From the NCBI RefSeq assembly GCF_004352915.1, contig NZ_SJSY01000067.1, forward strand, positions 62,001 to 126,000: a stretch of 64,000 nucleotides of DNA, written 5' to 3'. The notes under the pieces are model-generated. The model saw only the letters and a list, made by a program, of their open reading frames with translations. It ran no database searches and was not told the DNA's origin. Shown here piece after piece: positions 11,305 to 20,212 of the stretch. A program made the translations under genes and the position numbers. This DNA comes from Flavobacterium zhairuonense. Its GTDB lineage: Bacteria > Bacteroidota > Bacteroidia > Flavobacteriales > Flavobacteriaceae. Numbering within the stretch: position 1 is the stretch's first letter; every line of letters begins with the position of its first letter.

Positions 11305-12747
11305 TTAGTTGACTTTAAAGACAACCGCCTCCGAATATACTAAAGATGTTCTAAGATTTTGCGGAATGCTGACAATAATTCCATCAGTTGTTTTTTTGCT
11401 GGTTAGCTTTTGTTTGTTAGCCAATAAAATAACTTTAGGATTCTTTAAATCCGTTTTAATGGTAATTTCTGCTGGCAATTCTTTTTCATCTTTTGCCGGC
11501 ATATAAATTCCGTAAATTGCATTTCCTTTTTGAGTATAACCAACTTTTCCGTCTAAATATGGAGCGACAGGTTTGGTATCATAAATTGCTTCTCCATTTG
11601 TAGAAAGCCATTTGCCAACATTTGCCAAAGTGGTTTCGATTTTTGGATCAAATTCTCCTTTAGCATCCGGCCCAACTCCTAATAACAAGTTACCGCCTTT
11701 TACCACGATATTGGTCATTAATTGAATAACTTCTTTTGATGATTTGTAATGATCATTTGGCACCCAACCCCAAGCGCCACCAAGCGTAATGCAACTTTCC
11801 CAAGGCACTGTCAATGGTTTTTCTGGAGTTTTTTGTTCTGGAGTCAAATAGTTTTCATATTCGCTCGGAACCCAACGATCTACGACAAGCATTCCTGGTT
11901 GTTTTTTGCGTGCAGTTTCAGCAATATGTTTCATGTCGATATCCATATCGTATGGATATTTACAAAATTCTTCCACCTTTTTATTTATTGTAGAAAGTGG
12001 TCGAACCCAGCATCCATCAAGCCAAAGAATATCTACTTTTCCATAATTTGTAGTTAATTCATTTAACTGGTTTTGGGTGTATTGAACATAGCTTTTCCAA
12101 CGGTCTGGAAACTTTTTTATGTCATAAGTCGGATTTCTATCTTTTGGCGGATAGTACGACCACCAGAAATTTTCAGTAGTCCAGTCTGGTTTTGAGAAAT
12201 AAACACCAACAGCCAATCCTTCTTTTCTTGAAGCATCTAAAACATCTTTTAATACATCTGCTTTTGGATTTTTCGCATAAGGCAATTCTGGATTTGTGAT
12301 TTTAAAATCAGTAAATTTTGAATCGTACATGCAAAAACCATCATGATGTTTTGAAGTGAAAATCATGTATTTTGCTCCTGCATTTTTGAACATCTTCGCC
12401 CATTTTTCAGAATTTAAATTCGTTGGGTTTAATTTGAATTTTGTATTTCTGTAATCAGTAGCATATTTGTAGTAATCGTCATAACCGTCTCGGGTAACCC
12501 AATCTTCGGGAGCCAATCCCCATGATTCTACAGTTCCCAATTGGGTGTAAAGCCCCATATGGATTAGAACTCCAAATTTATAGCCTTGCCATTTGTCAAG
12601 ATTGGCTTTTACTTGTGGATCTTTTGTCCAAACGTAACCAGCTTCTTCTGATTTGTTTGCTTCCATACTAAAATCGCCTTGCGCGTGAACAGAAAATGAA
12701 CCCGCACAGACAAAAGCTGTAAACAGTAACTTGAATTTATTTTTCAT
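11305..12747 (-). CDS. GH29 alpha-L-fucosidase (copy 3)
   Basis: Exported alpha-L-fucosidase of 480 residues. The ATG at 12747 is preferred because it opens a normal signal peptide (MKNKFKLLFTAFVCAGSFSVHAQ). A longer in-frame start would place 22 non-signal residues ahead of it and overlap the upstream asparaginase gene. The GH29 motif is SKHHDGF, and the predicted nucleophile is D244 in ILWLDGCW. It closely resembles copy 1 (5124-6608) in length and in motifs such as YFSKPDW and TPE-P-PWESCIT, so the two are likely paralogues. The glycosylasparaginase gene ends about 40 bp upstream and GH29 copy 2 begins 55 bp downstream, consistent with a three-gene operon. Confidence 0.93.
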   Translation of the reverse strand: MKNKFKLLFTAFVCAGSFSVHAQGDFSMEANKSEEAGYVWTKDPQVKANLDKWQGYKFGVLIHMGLYTQLGTVESWGLAPEDWVTRDGYDDYYKYATDYRNTKFKLNPTNLNSEKWAKMFKNAGAKYMIFTSKHHDGFCMYDSKFTDFKITNPELPYAKNPKADVLKDVLDASRKEGLAVGVYFSKPDWTTENFWWSYYPPKDRNPTYDIKKFPDRWKSYVQYTQNQLNELTTNYGKVDILWLDGCWVRPLSTINKKVEEFCKYPYDMDIDMKHIAETARKKQPGMLVVDRWVPSEYENYLTPEQKTPEKPLTVPWESCITLGGAWGWVPNDHYKSSKEVIQLMTNIVVKGGNLLLGVGPDAKGEFDPKIETTLANVGKWLSTNGEAIYDTKPVAPYLDGKVGYTQKGNAIYGIYMPAKDEKELPAEITIKTDLKNPKVILLANKQKLTSKKTTDGIIVSIPQNLRTSLVYSEAVVFKVN

Positions 12748-12787
12748 TTTGTTTTTGGTTAAGTCTTTATTGATGTTGCTGATTTGT

Positions 12788-13795
12788 TTACTTAATGTAA
12801 AAATCAGGATCAATTAATCGGTTTCCGGTTTCGTCATAAACAGCGTAGTTAAAACCACTCTGTACACAATACGAACCATAATCGCCTTTTTTGTTCAAAG
12901 CAATAAAGCCAACCTGTATATCTTTTAGGTTTTTGTTTCTATTTTTCATCAGTTTTACGACGCGTTGAACGGCTTCTTCACAAGCTTTTTGAGGCGATCT
13001 TCCTTGGCGCATTAATTCTACAACCAAATGGCATCCCGCAATTCTGATTACTTCTTCTCCATGTCCCGTTGCCGTTGCAGCTCCAATTTCGTTATCAACA
13101 TATAAACCCGCACCAATAATAGGAGAGTCGCCAAGACGGCCGTGCATTTTGAAAGCCATTCCGCTGGTAGTACACGCACCCGAAAGATTTCCGGCCGCAT
13201 CCAGAGCGATCATTCCAATCGTGTCATGATTTTCGATATTGGCAATTGGCTTATATTCGGAAGTTTTTAGCCATTCTTTCCATTCTCTTTCAGAATCGGG
13301 AACTAATAAATTTTCTTTTTGAAAACCTTGTGACAAAGCAAATTGAAGCGCGCCATCACCAACTAGCATTACGTGAGGTGTTTTTTCCATCACGGCACGA
13401 GCTACAGATATTGGATGTTTGATATGTTCAAGACAACCAACAGAACCAATATTCGACATTTCGTCCATGATGCAGGCATCTAAAGTCACACGTCCGTCAC
13501 GATCTGGTCTTCCGCCGTAGCCAACACTTCGTTCTTTTGGATCAGCTTCTGGAACTTTTACGCCGGCTTCTACGGCATCAAGAGCTCTACCGCCGTTTTT
13601 TAATACTTCCCATGCCGCTTCATTTGCCTGTAGGCCAAAACGCCAAGTTGAAAGTACTATTGGTTTTCTAACTTTTCCTTCCGGAAGTTCATTTTGTTCC
13701 TCTTTAAGTTCTTCCGCATTTCCGGTGAAAGAATTTAATACAACGGCTGCCGATGCGATTGCAGTTGTTTTTAGAAAATTTCTACGATTTGTCAT
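12788..13795 (-). CDS. N4-(beta-N-acetylglucosaminyl)-L-asparaginase (glycosylasparaginase), Tat-exported
   Basis: Ntn-hydrolase that splits the GlcNAc-Asn amide of trimmed glycoasparagines, giving aspartate and GlcNAc-amine. The autocleavage and catalytic motif is H190-D191-T192-I-G-M; the new N-terminal T192 becomes the nucleophile after cleavage. Further family motifs are GRLGDSPIIGAG and ATATGHGEE. The N-terminus (MTNRRNFLKTTAIAS) carries a twin-arginine signal, so the folded protein is expected to be exported through Tat. The length (335) is normal for the family. It leads the minus-strand unit with GH29 copies 3 and 2, and a LacI-type palindrome lies about 160 bp upstream. Its presence points specifically to N-linked glycoprotein substrates. 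Confidence 0.95.
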   Translation of the reverse strand: MTNRRNFLKTTAIASAAVVLNSFTGNAEELKEEQNELPEGKVRKPIVLSTWRFGLQANEAAWEVLKNGGRALDAVEAGVKVPEADPKERSVGYGGRPDRDGRVTLDACIMDEMSNIGSVGCLEHIKHPISVARAVMEKTPHVMLVGDGALQFALSQGFQKENLLVPDSEREWKEWLKTSEYKPIANIENHDTIGMIALDAAGNLSGACTTSGMAFKMHGRLGDSPIIGAGLYVDNEIGAATATGHGEEVIRIAGCHLVVELMRQGRSPQKACEEAVQRVVKLMKNRNKNLKDIQVGFIALNKKGDYGSYCVQSGFNYAVYDETGNRLIDPDFYIK

Positions 13796-13952
13796 GTCTT
13801 GTTTATTTTAATCTGACTGAATTCAATCAGAAAGTAGTTTGTTTTTTGGTTATAAGTAGCGCAATTTCAGAAGATTGTTTTTTCTGTGAGAATATTGCTA
13901 TTAGTTTGATTCTCTGTCTTTTTTTTGCTAAAAGTAGGGGTTTTTATTGAAA

Positions 13953-13970
13953 TACTAAATCGTATTAGTA
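13953..13970. promoter_or_regulatory. Putative LacI-type operator (glycosylasparaginase unit)
   Basis: TACTAAATCGTATTAGTA is an almost perfect palindrome centred on CG, 158 bp upstream of the asparaginase ATG. It matches the CG-centred boxes near 16.8, 18.1, 27.4, 28.5, 38.4 and 38.8 kb. Regulator assignment is inferred. Confidence 0.5.
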
Positions 13971-14010
13971 AAATTAACGCACCTGATTATTCAGAATTTA
14001 TTTTTTTATT

Positions 14011-16467
14011 CTAATTGAAAAATTCCAACGTTTTGGCAGACCAGTCATTATCAAAGAAACCGCTTACTTTCATGCTTGGCAAGCCATTTAAAAGCAAGTC
14101 TGTTTTGAAAATCATAACATCTGGAAAGCCTGTGATTCCTGAAATGTAATTATTTGCCCAGGTCGCTTTCATTCCTTTTTCAGAAGTTCCTGATACAACG
14201 CCAACCATTGCAGTTTTGCTGTCAGATCTTGGCACAACAAAATAAGCAGCCAAATCATCTCCTTTTAATGTTTTGTTGTCAATTTTTACTTGCTGATTGT
14301 CAATTTGGATTGGAGAATTTTTCAGCAACAATTTCCATGCGCTATTGTTTGAAGCATTTCCGTAGATAATCACATTTCTGTCTTTGTATTTTTCTAATGA
14401 AAATTCCTTGTCAGAAATAACATCGATGCTTCCATTTCCTCTGTAATAAAAAGTTTCTGCGTCAAATCGTGCTCTGTTTTGGTACCATTCTTTTTCCAAA
14501 GCAGAACCCCCTGTTGCGTAAACAAAAACAACATTATTGTCAAAAGCAAATTTGAAACCGCCTTGGCGTACTGCGTATTTTTCAGCAGTATTAATTTCAT
14601 TGACTAAAGTCCATTTTTCGTTTTTTAAAGCCAAAATTGCTTTTTTATCTGAAGCAGTTTTCAGAATTTGATCATCAATATTAATTGTAATTTCTTTGTT
14701 TATTTCCAATGAAGGCAAATCCAATTCTAGTATCGAAGCATTTTTGGTTTTAACGATAATTTCTTCTTTGCCGATTTTGGCATTAATATTAGAAAAATCA
14801 AAAGGACGAATTTGTTGTTGCAATTTGATCCAATAATCTGTCGAAGAAACTGCTGGAGTTGCTGTATAGAAATCAATTTCTTTTACATTTTTATTTGCTG
14901 GGATCGTTTGGCGTTTGAAAAATTCAAAAATCGGGAACCAATCTACCGAATGATCTCCATACCAATGTTCTCCGCCCGGATATTCATAATAGCAAAAATT
15001 TGGATGAAAAGTTCCCAAAATCTGACGCATTTCACGCACTTGTGAAATCGGAACAGTCGAGTCGGCATCGCCATGTAGAATATATACTCCGTCTTGTTTT
15101 AAATTTTGCACAAGACTTTTTACACGTCCCGAATTTGCAGAACGTTTGATTGGTTCATAAGCTTTGAACATATCGTGCATTTCATCTCCTTTGTCAAATC
15201 CGTAAGTAGAAATGTCAGGATAAGAAGCACATGGCGCAATTGCAGCAAATTTTCCGGGATAAGTAGTTCCTAAAAACCAAGTTCCATGACCGCCCATCGA
15301 ATGACCTGTCAAGTATGTTTGTTCTGGAATCGTTTTGAAAACCCTTTTTGCTTCTTCTAAAACTTCCAAGGCATCAATTCTTCCCCAATCTTCCCAGTTA
15401 AATCCGAAAGGACGACGGTTTGTTGCCGCAACAATAGTTACCCAATCTTTTTGTTTATAAGCACGCGACTGATTTCTAGCTTCAACAGAAGCACCGTGAA
15501 CCGATAAAACTAACGCTTTTGGCCCGGTTCCTAAAGCAGGAGCAATGCTGTAATATTGTACACTGTTGTCAACTTTACTTAGAAAAGTGCGCTCGTGATG
15601 AATGGTAGCTGAGCGTTGCTGAATAGGAAATTCTGTTTTGTCCAATACTTTTCCGCTTTTGTCAATTAACGTAAGTTCTAATTTTAGTTCGCCATTAAAT
15701 TCTTTTTTTGCGGCTGGAACTTTGAATTTTACTTTTCTGACAAACATTGGCATAATGGCGTCAGTATTGTATGAAGCGGTTTCTCCGCTAGATAATTTCG
15801 CAACGATTTTTAATTCTTTCAAATCTTTTTCCGTTGCATTGATGATGCGGACTGAAGCCCATTTTTCGTCTTTTTCTCCATTGATGACATCAGGAAGGGT
15901 CAAGTCGCGTTTGGTAAATTGAATGTTTTTTGAAAGGACAATAATTTTTGATTTTACACGTCCAAAACGTCCTTTCGTATAAACAAATTCGTTCGTTCCT
16001 TTTCGAAGTTTAAACGGAATCAAAGTATATCCAAAATCATAATGATCTCCTTCATGAGGCATTCCATTTATATAAGTGCGCGTTCCGCCTGTAGTTTCCA
16101 TAAGTACGATTTGCTCTTTTGGCGAATTATATTCGGTAAACAAAAAAGCAGATCTCAAATCTTTGCCACTGAAAACTCCAACCGAATCCACCTTAATATT
16201 TTGCCAATCTCCTTTTTGCTTGTTCGGATTAACAAATTTTCCCGTTGCATATTGCCAAGCTATCGGATCTTGTCCGTTGAAAAGTGTGCCGCTTTTTTTG
16301 TCAGCAGGCAGAAAATAACCTTCAGTGAATTGATGCAAAACACTTCCTTCGGCGGTTGTTTCTATTTTTTCTTTACCAAAATATTCCACAACATTTCCCG
16401 TAGTTTTAGTTTGTGCAATCAAATTTGTACTGAGAGCAATCAGGAAAATTAAGAGTTCTTTTTTCAT
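14011..16467 (-). CDS. Exported S9-type alpha/beta hydrolase (putative esterase/peptidase)
   Basis: Protein of 818 residues with signal peptide MKKELLIFLIALSTNLIAQ. The first 300 residues look like beta-rich domains with no recognised family. From about 315 there is an alpha/beta-hydrolase fold of the prolyl-oligopeptidase type: nucleophile S390 in GHSMGGHG, probable Asp D469 in HGDADSTVP and His H501 in GGEHWYG. The final 270 residues are another uncharacterised region. Such proteins act as peptidases or as deacylating esterases, and the motifs do not decide between them. The island setting suggests removal of an ester from the glycan, or trimming of the glycopeptide. It reads divergently from the AraC-type gene, and two CG-centred boxes lie 96-136 bp upstream. 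Confidence 0.8.
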   Translation of the reverse strand: MKKELLIFLIALSTNLIAQTKTTGNVVEYFGKEKIETTAEGSVLHQFTEGYFLPADKKSGTLFNGQDPIAWQYATGKFVNPNKQKGDWQNIKVDSVGVFSGKDLRSAFLFTEYNSPKEQIVLMETTGGTRTYINGMPHEGDHYDFGYTLIPFKLRKGTNEFVYTKGRFGRVKSKIIVLSKNIQFTKRDLTLPDVINGEKDEKWASVRIINATEKDLKELKIVAKLSSGETASYNTDAIMPMFVRKVKFKVPAAKKEFNGELKLELTLIDKSGKVLDKTEFPIQQRSATIHHERTFLSKVDNSVQYYSIAPALGTGPKALVLSVHGASVEARNQSRAYKQKDWVTIVAATNRRPFGFNWEDWGRIDALEVLEEAKRVFKTIPEQTYLTGHSMGGHGTWFLGTTYPGKFAAIAPCASYPDISTYGFDKGDEMHDMFKAYEPIKRSANSGRVKSLVQNLKQDGVYILHGDADSTVPISQVREMRQILGTFHPNFCYYEYPGGEHWYGDHSVDWFPIFEFFKRQTIPANKNVKEIDFYTATPAVSSTDYWIKLQQQIRPFDFSNINAKIGKEEIIVKTKNASILELDLPSLEINKEITINIDDQILKTASDKKAILALKNEKWTLVNEINTAEKYAVRQGGFKFAFDNNVVFVYATGGSALEKEWYQNRARFDAETFYYRGNGSIDVISDKEFSLEKYKDRNVIIYGNASNNSAWKLLLKNSPIQIDNQQVKIDNKTLKGDDLAAYFVVPRSDSKTAMVGVVSGTSEKGMKATWANNYISGITGFPDVMIFKTDLLLNGLPSMKVSGFFDNDWSAKTLEFFN

Positions 16468-16562
16468 TTGTTTTTTAGTTTTAGTTTTTTTGTTCCCGTT
16501 TTTCCAATTAAGTTGTCGTTAAATAATTTTTAAGTTTAGAATAAAAAGGAACGTTTGTAGAT

Positions 16563-16603
16563 TTTTAAAACGCTTTTAAATTTTGCTTAAAAACGTTTTG
16601 TAA
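16563..16603. promoter_or_regulatory. Pair of putative LacI-type operators upstream of the S9-type hydrolase
   Basis: Two boxes, TTTAAAACGCTTTTAAA (16564-16580) and TTAAAAACGTTTTGTAA (16588-16604), have CG centres 22 bp apart. That spacing is about two helical turns and would suit cooperative binding. They lie about 96-136 bp upstream of the hydrolase start. Confidence 0.45.
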
Positions 16604-16810
16604 AATTGGTTGTCAATCCAGATATGTATTTTTATCGAGAAATCACTTATTAATTCAATTCTATCATTTTGTCCAAAAAAAGGACTTGATTTTTGGACTT
16701 AATCTTATTCCTAATTCCAATGTTTTTAGGACTTTCGAAGCAAAAAGCAAGTCTGCTTTTTAATTTAAAATAAGAGGCAAAAACAACTTTTTTTTGATTT
16801 TTTTATCTTA

Positions 16811-16826
16811 TTAAAACGATTTAGTA
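16811..16826. promoter_or_regulatory. Putative LacI-type operator upstream of the AraC-type gene
   Basis: TTAAAACGATTTAGTA shares the CG-centred consensus of the other boxes and lies directly upstream of the candidate -33 element of the AraC-type gene. Confidence 0.45.
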
Positions 16827-16855
16827 TTGTGGAATGCATTTTTATATTATTTTTG
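16827..16855 (+). promoter_or_regulatory. Candidate Bacteroidota-type promoter of the AraC-type gene
   Basis: TTG (16827-16829), an 18-bp spacer and TATTTTTG (16848-16855) approximate the TTG-N19-TAnnTTTG consensus. The implied leader is about 90 nt. Confidence 0.4.
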
Positions 16856-16949
16856 TTTTTAGGGTAAATTAAAATTATATCTAAATCAATTTAATAATTA
16901 ATTCAATTTTATCATTATTTAATTATTAATTATCATTATTATTCGGAAA

Positions 16950-17816
16950 ATGAAAATCGTTAAAACTACTATCGCTTCTTATACAAATACATCGCTATCT
17001 GTATTCTCTCGTGAAGAGTCGTTTTTTCAGTCGCCTTTTCATTCACATCCGGAATTTGAATTGGTTTATATATTAGAAAGTCATGGGAAAAGAATTATCG
17101 GGAATTCTGTAGAATCTTTTCAACCGGGCGATATGGTTTTCCTGGGAGATGATATACCACATGTTTGGCTCAATGACGAAATTTTTTATAAAGGAATCAA
17201 TAGCCTTAAAGCAAAAGCGATTGTAATTTATTTTAGCCGAGATCTTTTTGGAAATTCTTTTTATGAATTGCCAGAAGCGCAGGAAGTCAAAAAGTTTTTT
17301 GCTCAGGCAATAAAAGGCGTTTCCATTACAGGAGAAACGAACGCTTTGATCGCAAAAAAAATGAGTAAACTTCTTAAAAAGAAAGGTTTTGAAGTTGTAA
17401 TGGGACTTCTTGAGATTTTATTTCTTTTGTCAAAAAGCAAAGATTTGCGATACATTAATGATAATTCATATGTGCCGGTTAATGAGGATAATAAAAGTGA
17501 TCGTCTTGCTGAAGTTTTCAAATATGTAAAATCAAATTACAAAGAAGAAATCTCGCTTGATGAAATTTCAAAAATCGCAAACTTGACTCCGACTTCTTTC
17601 TGCAGAATGTTCAAAGCAAAAACCAAAAAACCTTTTGTCGAATATTTAAATGAAATCAGAGTTTCAAATGCCTGCAAATATTTGATTGAAACTGATTTGG
17701 GTATTTCTGAAATTGCCTATGAATGCGGTTACAAAACGGCTTCAAACTTCAATAAACTCTTCAAGAAATTAATAGGTACCACACCAAAAGAGTATCGCAA
17801 AAATACTTTGGTATAA
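16950..17816 (+). CDS. AraC-family transcriptional regulator
   Basis: One-component regulator of 288 residues. The N-terminal half has a cupin-type ligand pocket signature (FHSHPEFELVYIL, then GDMVFLGDDIPHVW). The C-terminal ~100 residues form the double helix-turn-helix of AraC proteins, with ISLDEISKIANLTPTSFCRMF as first HTH region and ISEIAYECGYKTASNFNKLFKK plus the GTTPKEYR tail as second. It lacks a membrane segment, so it should sense a cytoplasmic sugar or intermediate. It sits just ahead of the first fucose-catabolic cluster, divergent from the S9-type hydrolase. Control of the fucose genes is a plausible role inferred only from position. Confidence 0.92.
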   Translation: MKIVKTTIASYTNTSLSVFSREESFFQSPFHSHPEFELVYILESHGKRIIGNSVESFQPGDMVFLGDDIPHVWLNDEIFYKGINSLKAKAIVIYFSRDLFGNSFYELPEAQEVKKFFAQAIKGVSITGETNALIAKKMSKLLKKKGFEVVMGLLEILFLLSKSKDLRYINDNSYVPVNEDNKSDRLAEVFKYVKSNYKEEISLDEISKIANLTPTSFCRMFKAKTKKPFVEYLNEIRVSNACKYLIETDLGISEIAYECGYKTASNFNKLFKKLIGTTPKEYRKNTLV

Positions 17817-18175
17817 GCAACAGCTTCCAATTGTAATTTTATTAAAAAATAGGTATTCGATTTTGCTCAAAATTAAAATCTGTATTTTGAAGATTTCTTT
17901 TTATAACGTGCTATTTTTTTTTATCTCATAATTTATTTTAAAAAAGTGAGCTAAAAATCTGTCTTTTGGTGGTATTTATTAAAAAGATAATAAATGCTTA
18001 ATTAATGATAATTTTGAGGTAAAATAAAAGATTATAATGCAATAATTTTATTTTTTTAAGATTGCAATAAAACTCTGTTCCAAAATATAAAACGATTTAG
18101 TTAATAACTTGTACAGAATAAAGAAACGATAATCAGTAATTTTAGGTCTCAACCTTAAAATTTAAATATAATAGT
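17817..18175. other. A+T-rich intergenic leader of the fucose cluster
   Basis: A gene-free 359-bp space between the AraC-type gene and the mutarotase. The only structured signal is a CG-centred box at 18088-18103. No convincing -33/-7 promoter or terminator was found. Confidence 0.6.
18088..18103. promoter_or_regulatory. Putative LacI-type operator ahead of the fucose cluster
   Basis: TAAAACGATTTAGTTA, about 75 bp upstream of the mutarotase ATG, shares the core AAAACGATTTAGT exactly with the box at 16811-16826. Confidence 0.5.
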
Positions 18176-18523
18176 ATGGTAACTCAAAAATATTGTCTGG
18201 CATTAGATTTACATGAAGATCCGGTTTTAATGGCGGAGTATAAGAAATACCATGAAAAAATTTGGCCTGAAATCACAGAAAGCATTACCAATTCAGGAAT
18301 TGAGAATCTTGATATTTATTGTGTTGGCAACAGATTGTTTATGATTATCGAAGCCAATGAAACTTTTACTTTTGAAAGAAAAGGAGAAATGGATGCCAAT
18401 AATCCTGTTGTTCAAAAATGGGAAGAATTGATGTGGAAATATCAAAAAGCTTTGCCGTGGGCAAAAGAAGGTGAAAAATGGATGTTGATGGAAAAAATAT
18501 TCGACCTGCATGAAAATCGATAG
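18176..18523 (+). CDS. L-fucose/L-rhamnose mutarotase (RhaM-like, DUF718)
   Basis: Small cytoplasmic mutarotase of 115 residues that interconverts the alpha and beta anomers of 6-deoxy-L-sugars, presenting the anomer that the dehydrogenase oxidises. The family is recognised from the YHEKIWPEI motif, the GIENLDIYCVGNRLF segment and the C-terminal P-W-A-KEGEKWMLMEKIF. It belongs to the RhaM/YiiL fold and not to the FucU type. Its stop overlaps the start of the L-fuconolactonase gene by 14 bp, indicating translational coupling. With those neighbours L-fucose is the probable substrate. Confidence 0.9.
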   Translation: MVTQKYCLALDLHEDPVLMAEYKKYHEKIWPEITESITNSGIENLDIYCVGNRLFMIIEANETFTFERKGEMDANNPVVQKWEELMWKYQKALPWAKEGEKWMLMEKIFDLHENR

Positions 18524-19337
18524 CCACCAACATTTCTGGAAATTTGACCCGATAAAGGACGCTTGGATTACTGACGAAATGAAAGTAATCAAGCGCGATT
18601 TTTTGCCTGCTGATTTGGAGCCCATATTATTCGAAAATCAGTTTGGAGGTTGTGTGGCTGTTCAAGCCGATCAAAGTGAGGAAGAAACACTTTTTCTATT
18701 GGATTTAGCAAAAGAAAATCATTTCATAAAAGGAGTTGTAGGCTGGATAGAGTTGTGTTCCGACAATATTGCGGAGCGTTTGCAATATTGCGCCAAATTC
18801 GAAAAGTTGAAAGGTTTCAGACATATTATCCAAGCAGAAGCCGATCTCGATTTTATGTTGCAACCAAAATTTCAAAATGGAATTTCGCAATTAGCAAAAT
18901 ATAATTTCACCTATGATATTTTGATTTTCCCGAAACATTTGGAAAATGCGGCGAAGCTTGTAGCAAATTTTCCGAAACAAAAATTTGTTATTGATCATTT
19001 GGCAAAACCAGATTTTAAAAACAAAGAATTCATTGATTGGGAAAACGGAATTCGAGCAATTGCAAAATTTCCAAACGTAATGTGCAAGGTATCGGGCTTG
19101 GTGACAGAAGCCGATTGGAATAATTGGACCAAAACAGATTTTACACATTGTTTAGATGTGATAACTGAGGTTTTTGGAATTGACCGTTTAATGTTTGGCA
19201 GTGATTGGCCTGTGAGTTTGCTTGCCGCTTCTTACGCCGAATCATGTGAAATTGTTGAAGATTATTTTTCTAAATTCTCAAAAATAGACCAAGATAAATT
19301 TTGGAGCAAAAACGCCATCAATTTTTATCATTTATAA
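18510..19337 (+). CDS. L-fuconolactonase (amidohydrolase superfamily, COG3618)
   Basis: Metal-dependent hydrolase of 275 residues that would open L-fucono-1,5-lactone to L-fuconate. The N-terminal metal motif H6-x-H8 (IDSHQHFW) begins the TIM barrel. FVIDHLAKPDF contains the following His, and LMFGSDWPV carries the final Asp. All are typical of the COG3618 lactonases of 6-deoxy-sugar pathways. No signal peptide is present, so it is cytoplasmic. It overlaps the mutarotase gene by 14 bp and precedes the L-fucose dehydrogenase. A related lactone (rhamnonolactone) is possible, but the whole set of neighbours favours fucose. Confidence 0.9.
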   Translation: MKIDSHQHFWKFDPIKDAWITDEMKVIKRDFLPADLEPILFENQFGGCVAVQADQSEEETLFLLDLAKENHFIKGVVGWIELCSDNIAERLQYCAKFEKLKGFRHIIQAEADLDFMLQPKFQNGISQLAKYNFTYDILIFPKHLENAAKLVANFPKQKFVIDHLAKPDFKNKEFIDWENGIRAIAKFPNVMCKVSGLVTEADWNNWTKTDFTHCLDVITEVFGIDRLMFGSDWPVSLLAASYAESCEIVEDYFSKFSKIDQDKFWSKNAINFYHL

Positions 19338-19408
19338 AAAAACGACCATGATTGTGAGTTCAGATGTATTTGCAATCAAAAAACTATCTAACTAAAATAG
19401 CATACAAA

Positions 19409-20188
19409 ATGAATCTTAACCTTACTGATAAAATAATTATTGTAACCGGCGGAGCAAAAGGAATTGGACTTGGAATCTGTAAAGTTTTGGCGGGAGAAGG
19501 GGCAATTCCAGTAATTGTAGGAAGAAGCAATGCCGATAATGAAAAAGCAATCAGAGAAATAGAATCTGAAGGTGGAAGAGCATTGGCAGTTTCTGCGGAG
19601 CTTACAAATCCTCAAGCTTGTAAAGATGCAGTTGATCAAGTTGTTGCATTATGTGGAAGAATCGACGGATTGGTTAATAATGCAGGAGTAAACGATGGCG
19701 TTGGCTTAGAAAGCGGCGATTATGAAAAATTTATGGCTTCGCTGCATAAAAACTTAGTGCATTATTATTTGATGACACAATACGCTTTGCCAGAGTTGAA
19801 AAAAACAAAAGGGGCAATCGTCAACATCGGCTCAAAAACAGCTGATACGGGACAAGGAAATACGTCGGCTTATGCCGCTTCAAACGGTGGGCGCAATGCG
19901 TTGACCCGCGAATGGGCTGTTGAATTGCTAAAATATGGAATACGCGTAAATGCCGTAATTGTAGCCGAATGTTATACGCCACTGTACGAGACATGGATTA
20001 ATACGCTTGAGAATCCAGAGCAAAAATTAAAAGAAATAACAGCAAAAATTCCGTTTGAAAACAGAATGACAACTGCTGAAGAAATCGCTAATATGACAGT
20101 ATTCCTATTGTCTGATAGATCAAGCCACACTACAGGACAGCTGATTCATGTAGATGGAGGTTATACGCATCTGGACCGTTCACTATAA
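19409..20188 (+). CDS. SDR-family L-fucose dehydrogenase, YxxxN instead of YxxxK
   Basis: Short-chain dehydrogenase of 259 residues, predicted to oxidise L-fucose to the lactone. The ATG at 19409 is chosen because the Rossmann motif TGGAKGIG then falls near residue 13, as usual; an upstream ATG at 19364 would add 15 unlikely residues. NNAG is present and the catalytic Ser lies in NIGSK. The catalytic Tyr is Y155, but the residue four positions on is N159 (codon AAC at 19883-19885), where SDR enzymes nearly always have Lys. The rest of the fold (ALTREWAVELL, GQLIHVDGGY) is intact. It may be a family variant with a changed proton relay, or a less active enzyme. Confidence 0.87.
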   Translation: MNLNLTDKIIIVTGGAKGIGLGICKVLAGEGAIPVIVGRSNADNEKAIREIESEGGRALAVSAELTNPQACKDAVDQVVALCGRIDGLVNNAGVNDGVGLESGDYEKFMASLHKNLVHYYLMTQYALPELKKTKGAIVNIGSKTADTGQGNTSAYAASNGGRNALTREWAVELLKYGIRVNAVIVAECYTPLYETWINTLENPEQKLKEITAKIPFENRMTTAEEIANMTVFLLSDRSSHTTGQLIHVDGGYTHLDRSL

Positions 20189-20212
20189 TTAATCAAAAAT
20201 AGGAGCAAAAAG

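Larger units (their letters stand above)
16468..16949. other. Divergent intergenic region with several CG-centred palindromes
   Basis: This 482-bp A+T-rich space separates the S9-type hydrolase (leftward) from the AraC-type regulator (rightward). No gene is visible. It holds three candidate operator boxes (16563-16580, 16588-16603, 16811-16826) and one candidate rightward promoter. Confidence 0.7.

Noticed and set aside
16042-16452. 136-codon forward frame opposite the S9-type hydrolase
   Set aside because: Antisense to a signal-peptide-bearing gene with clear catalytic motifs; no similarity recognised.
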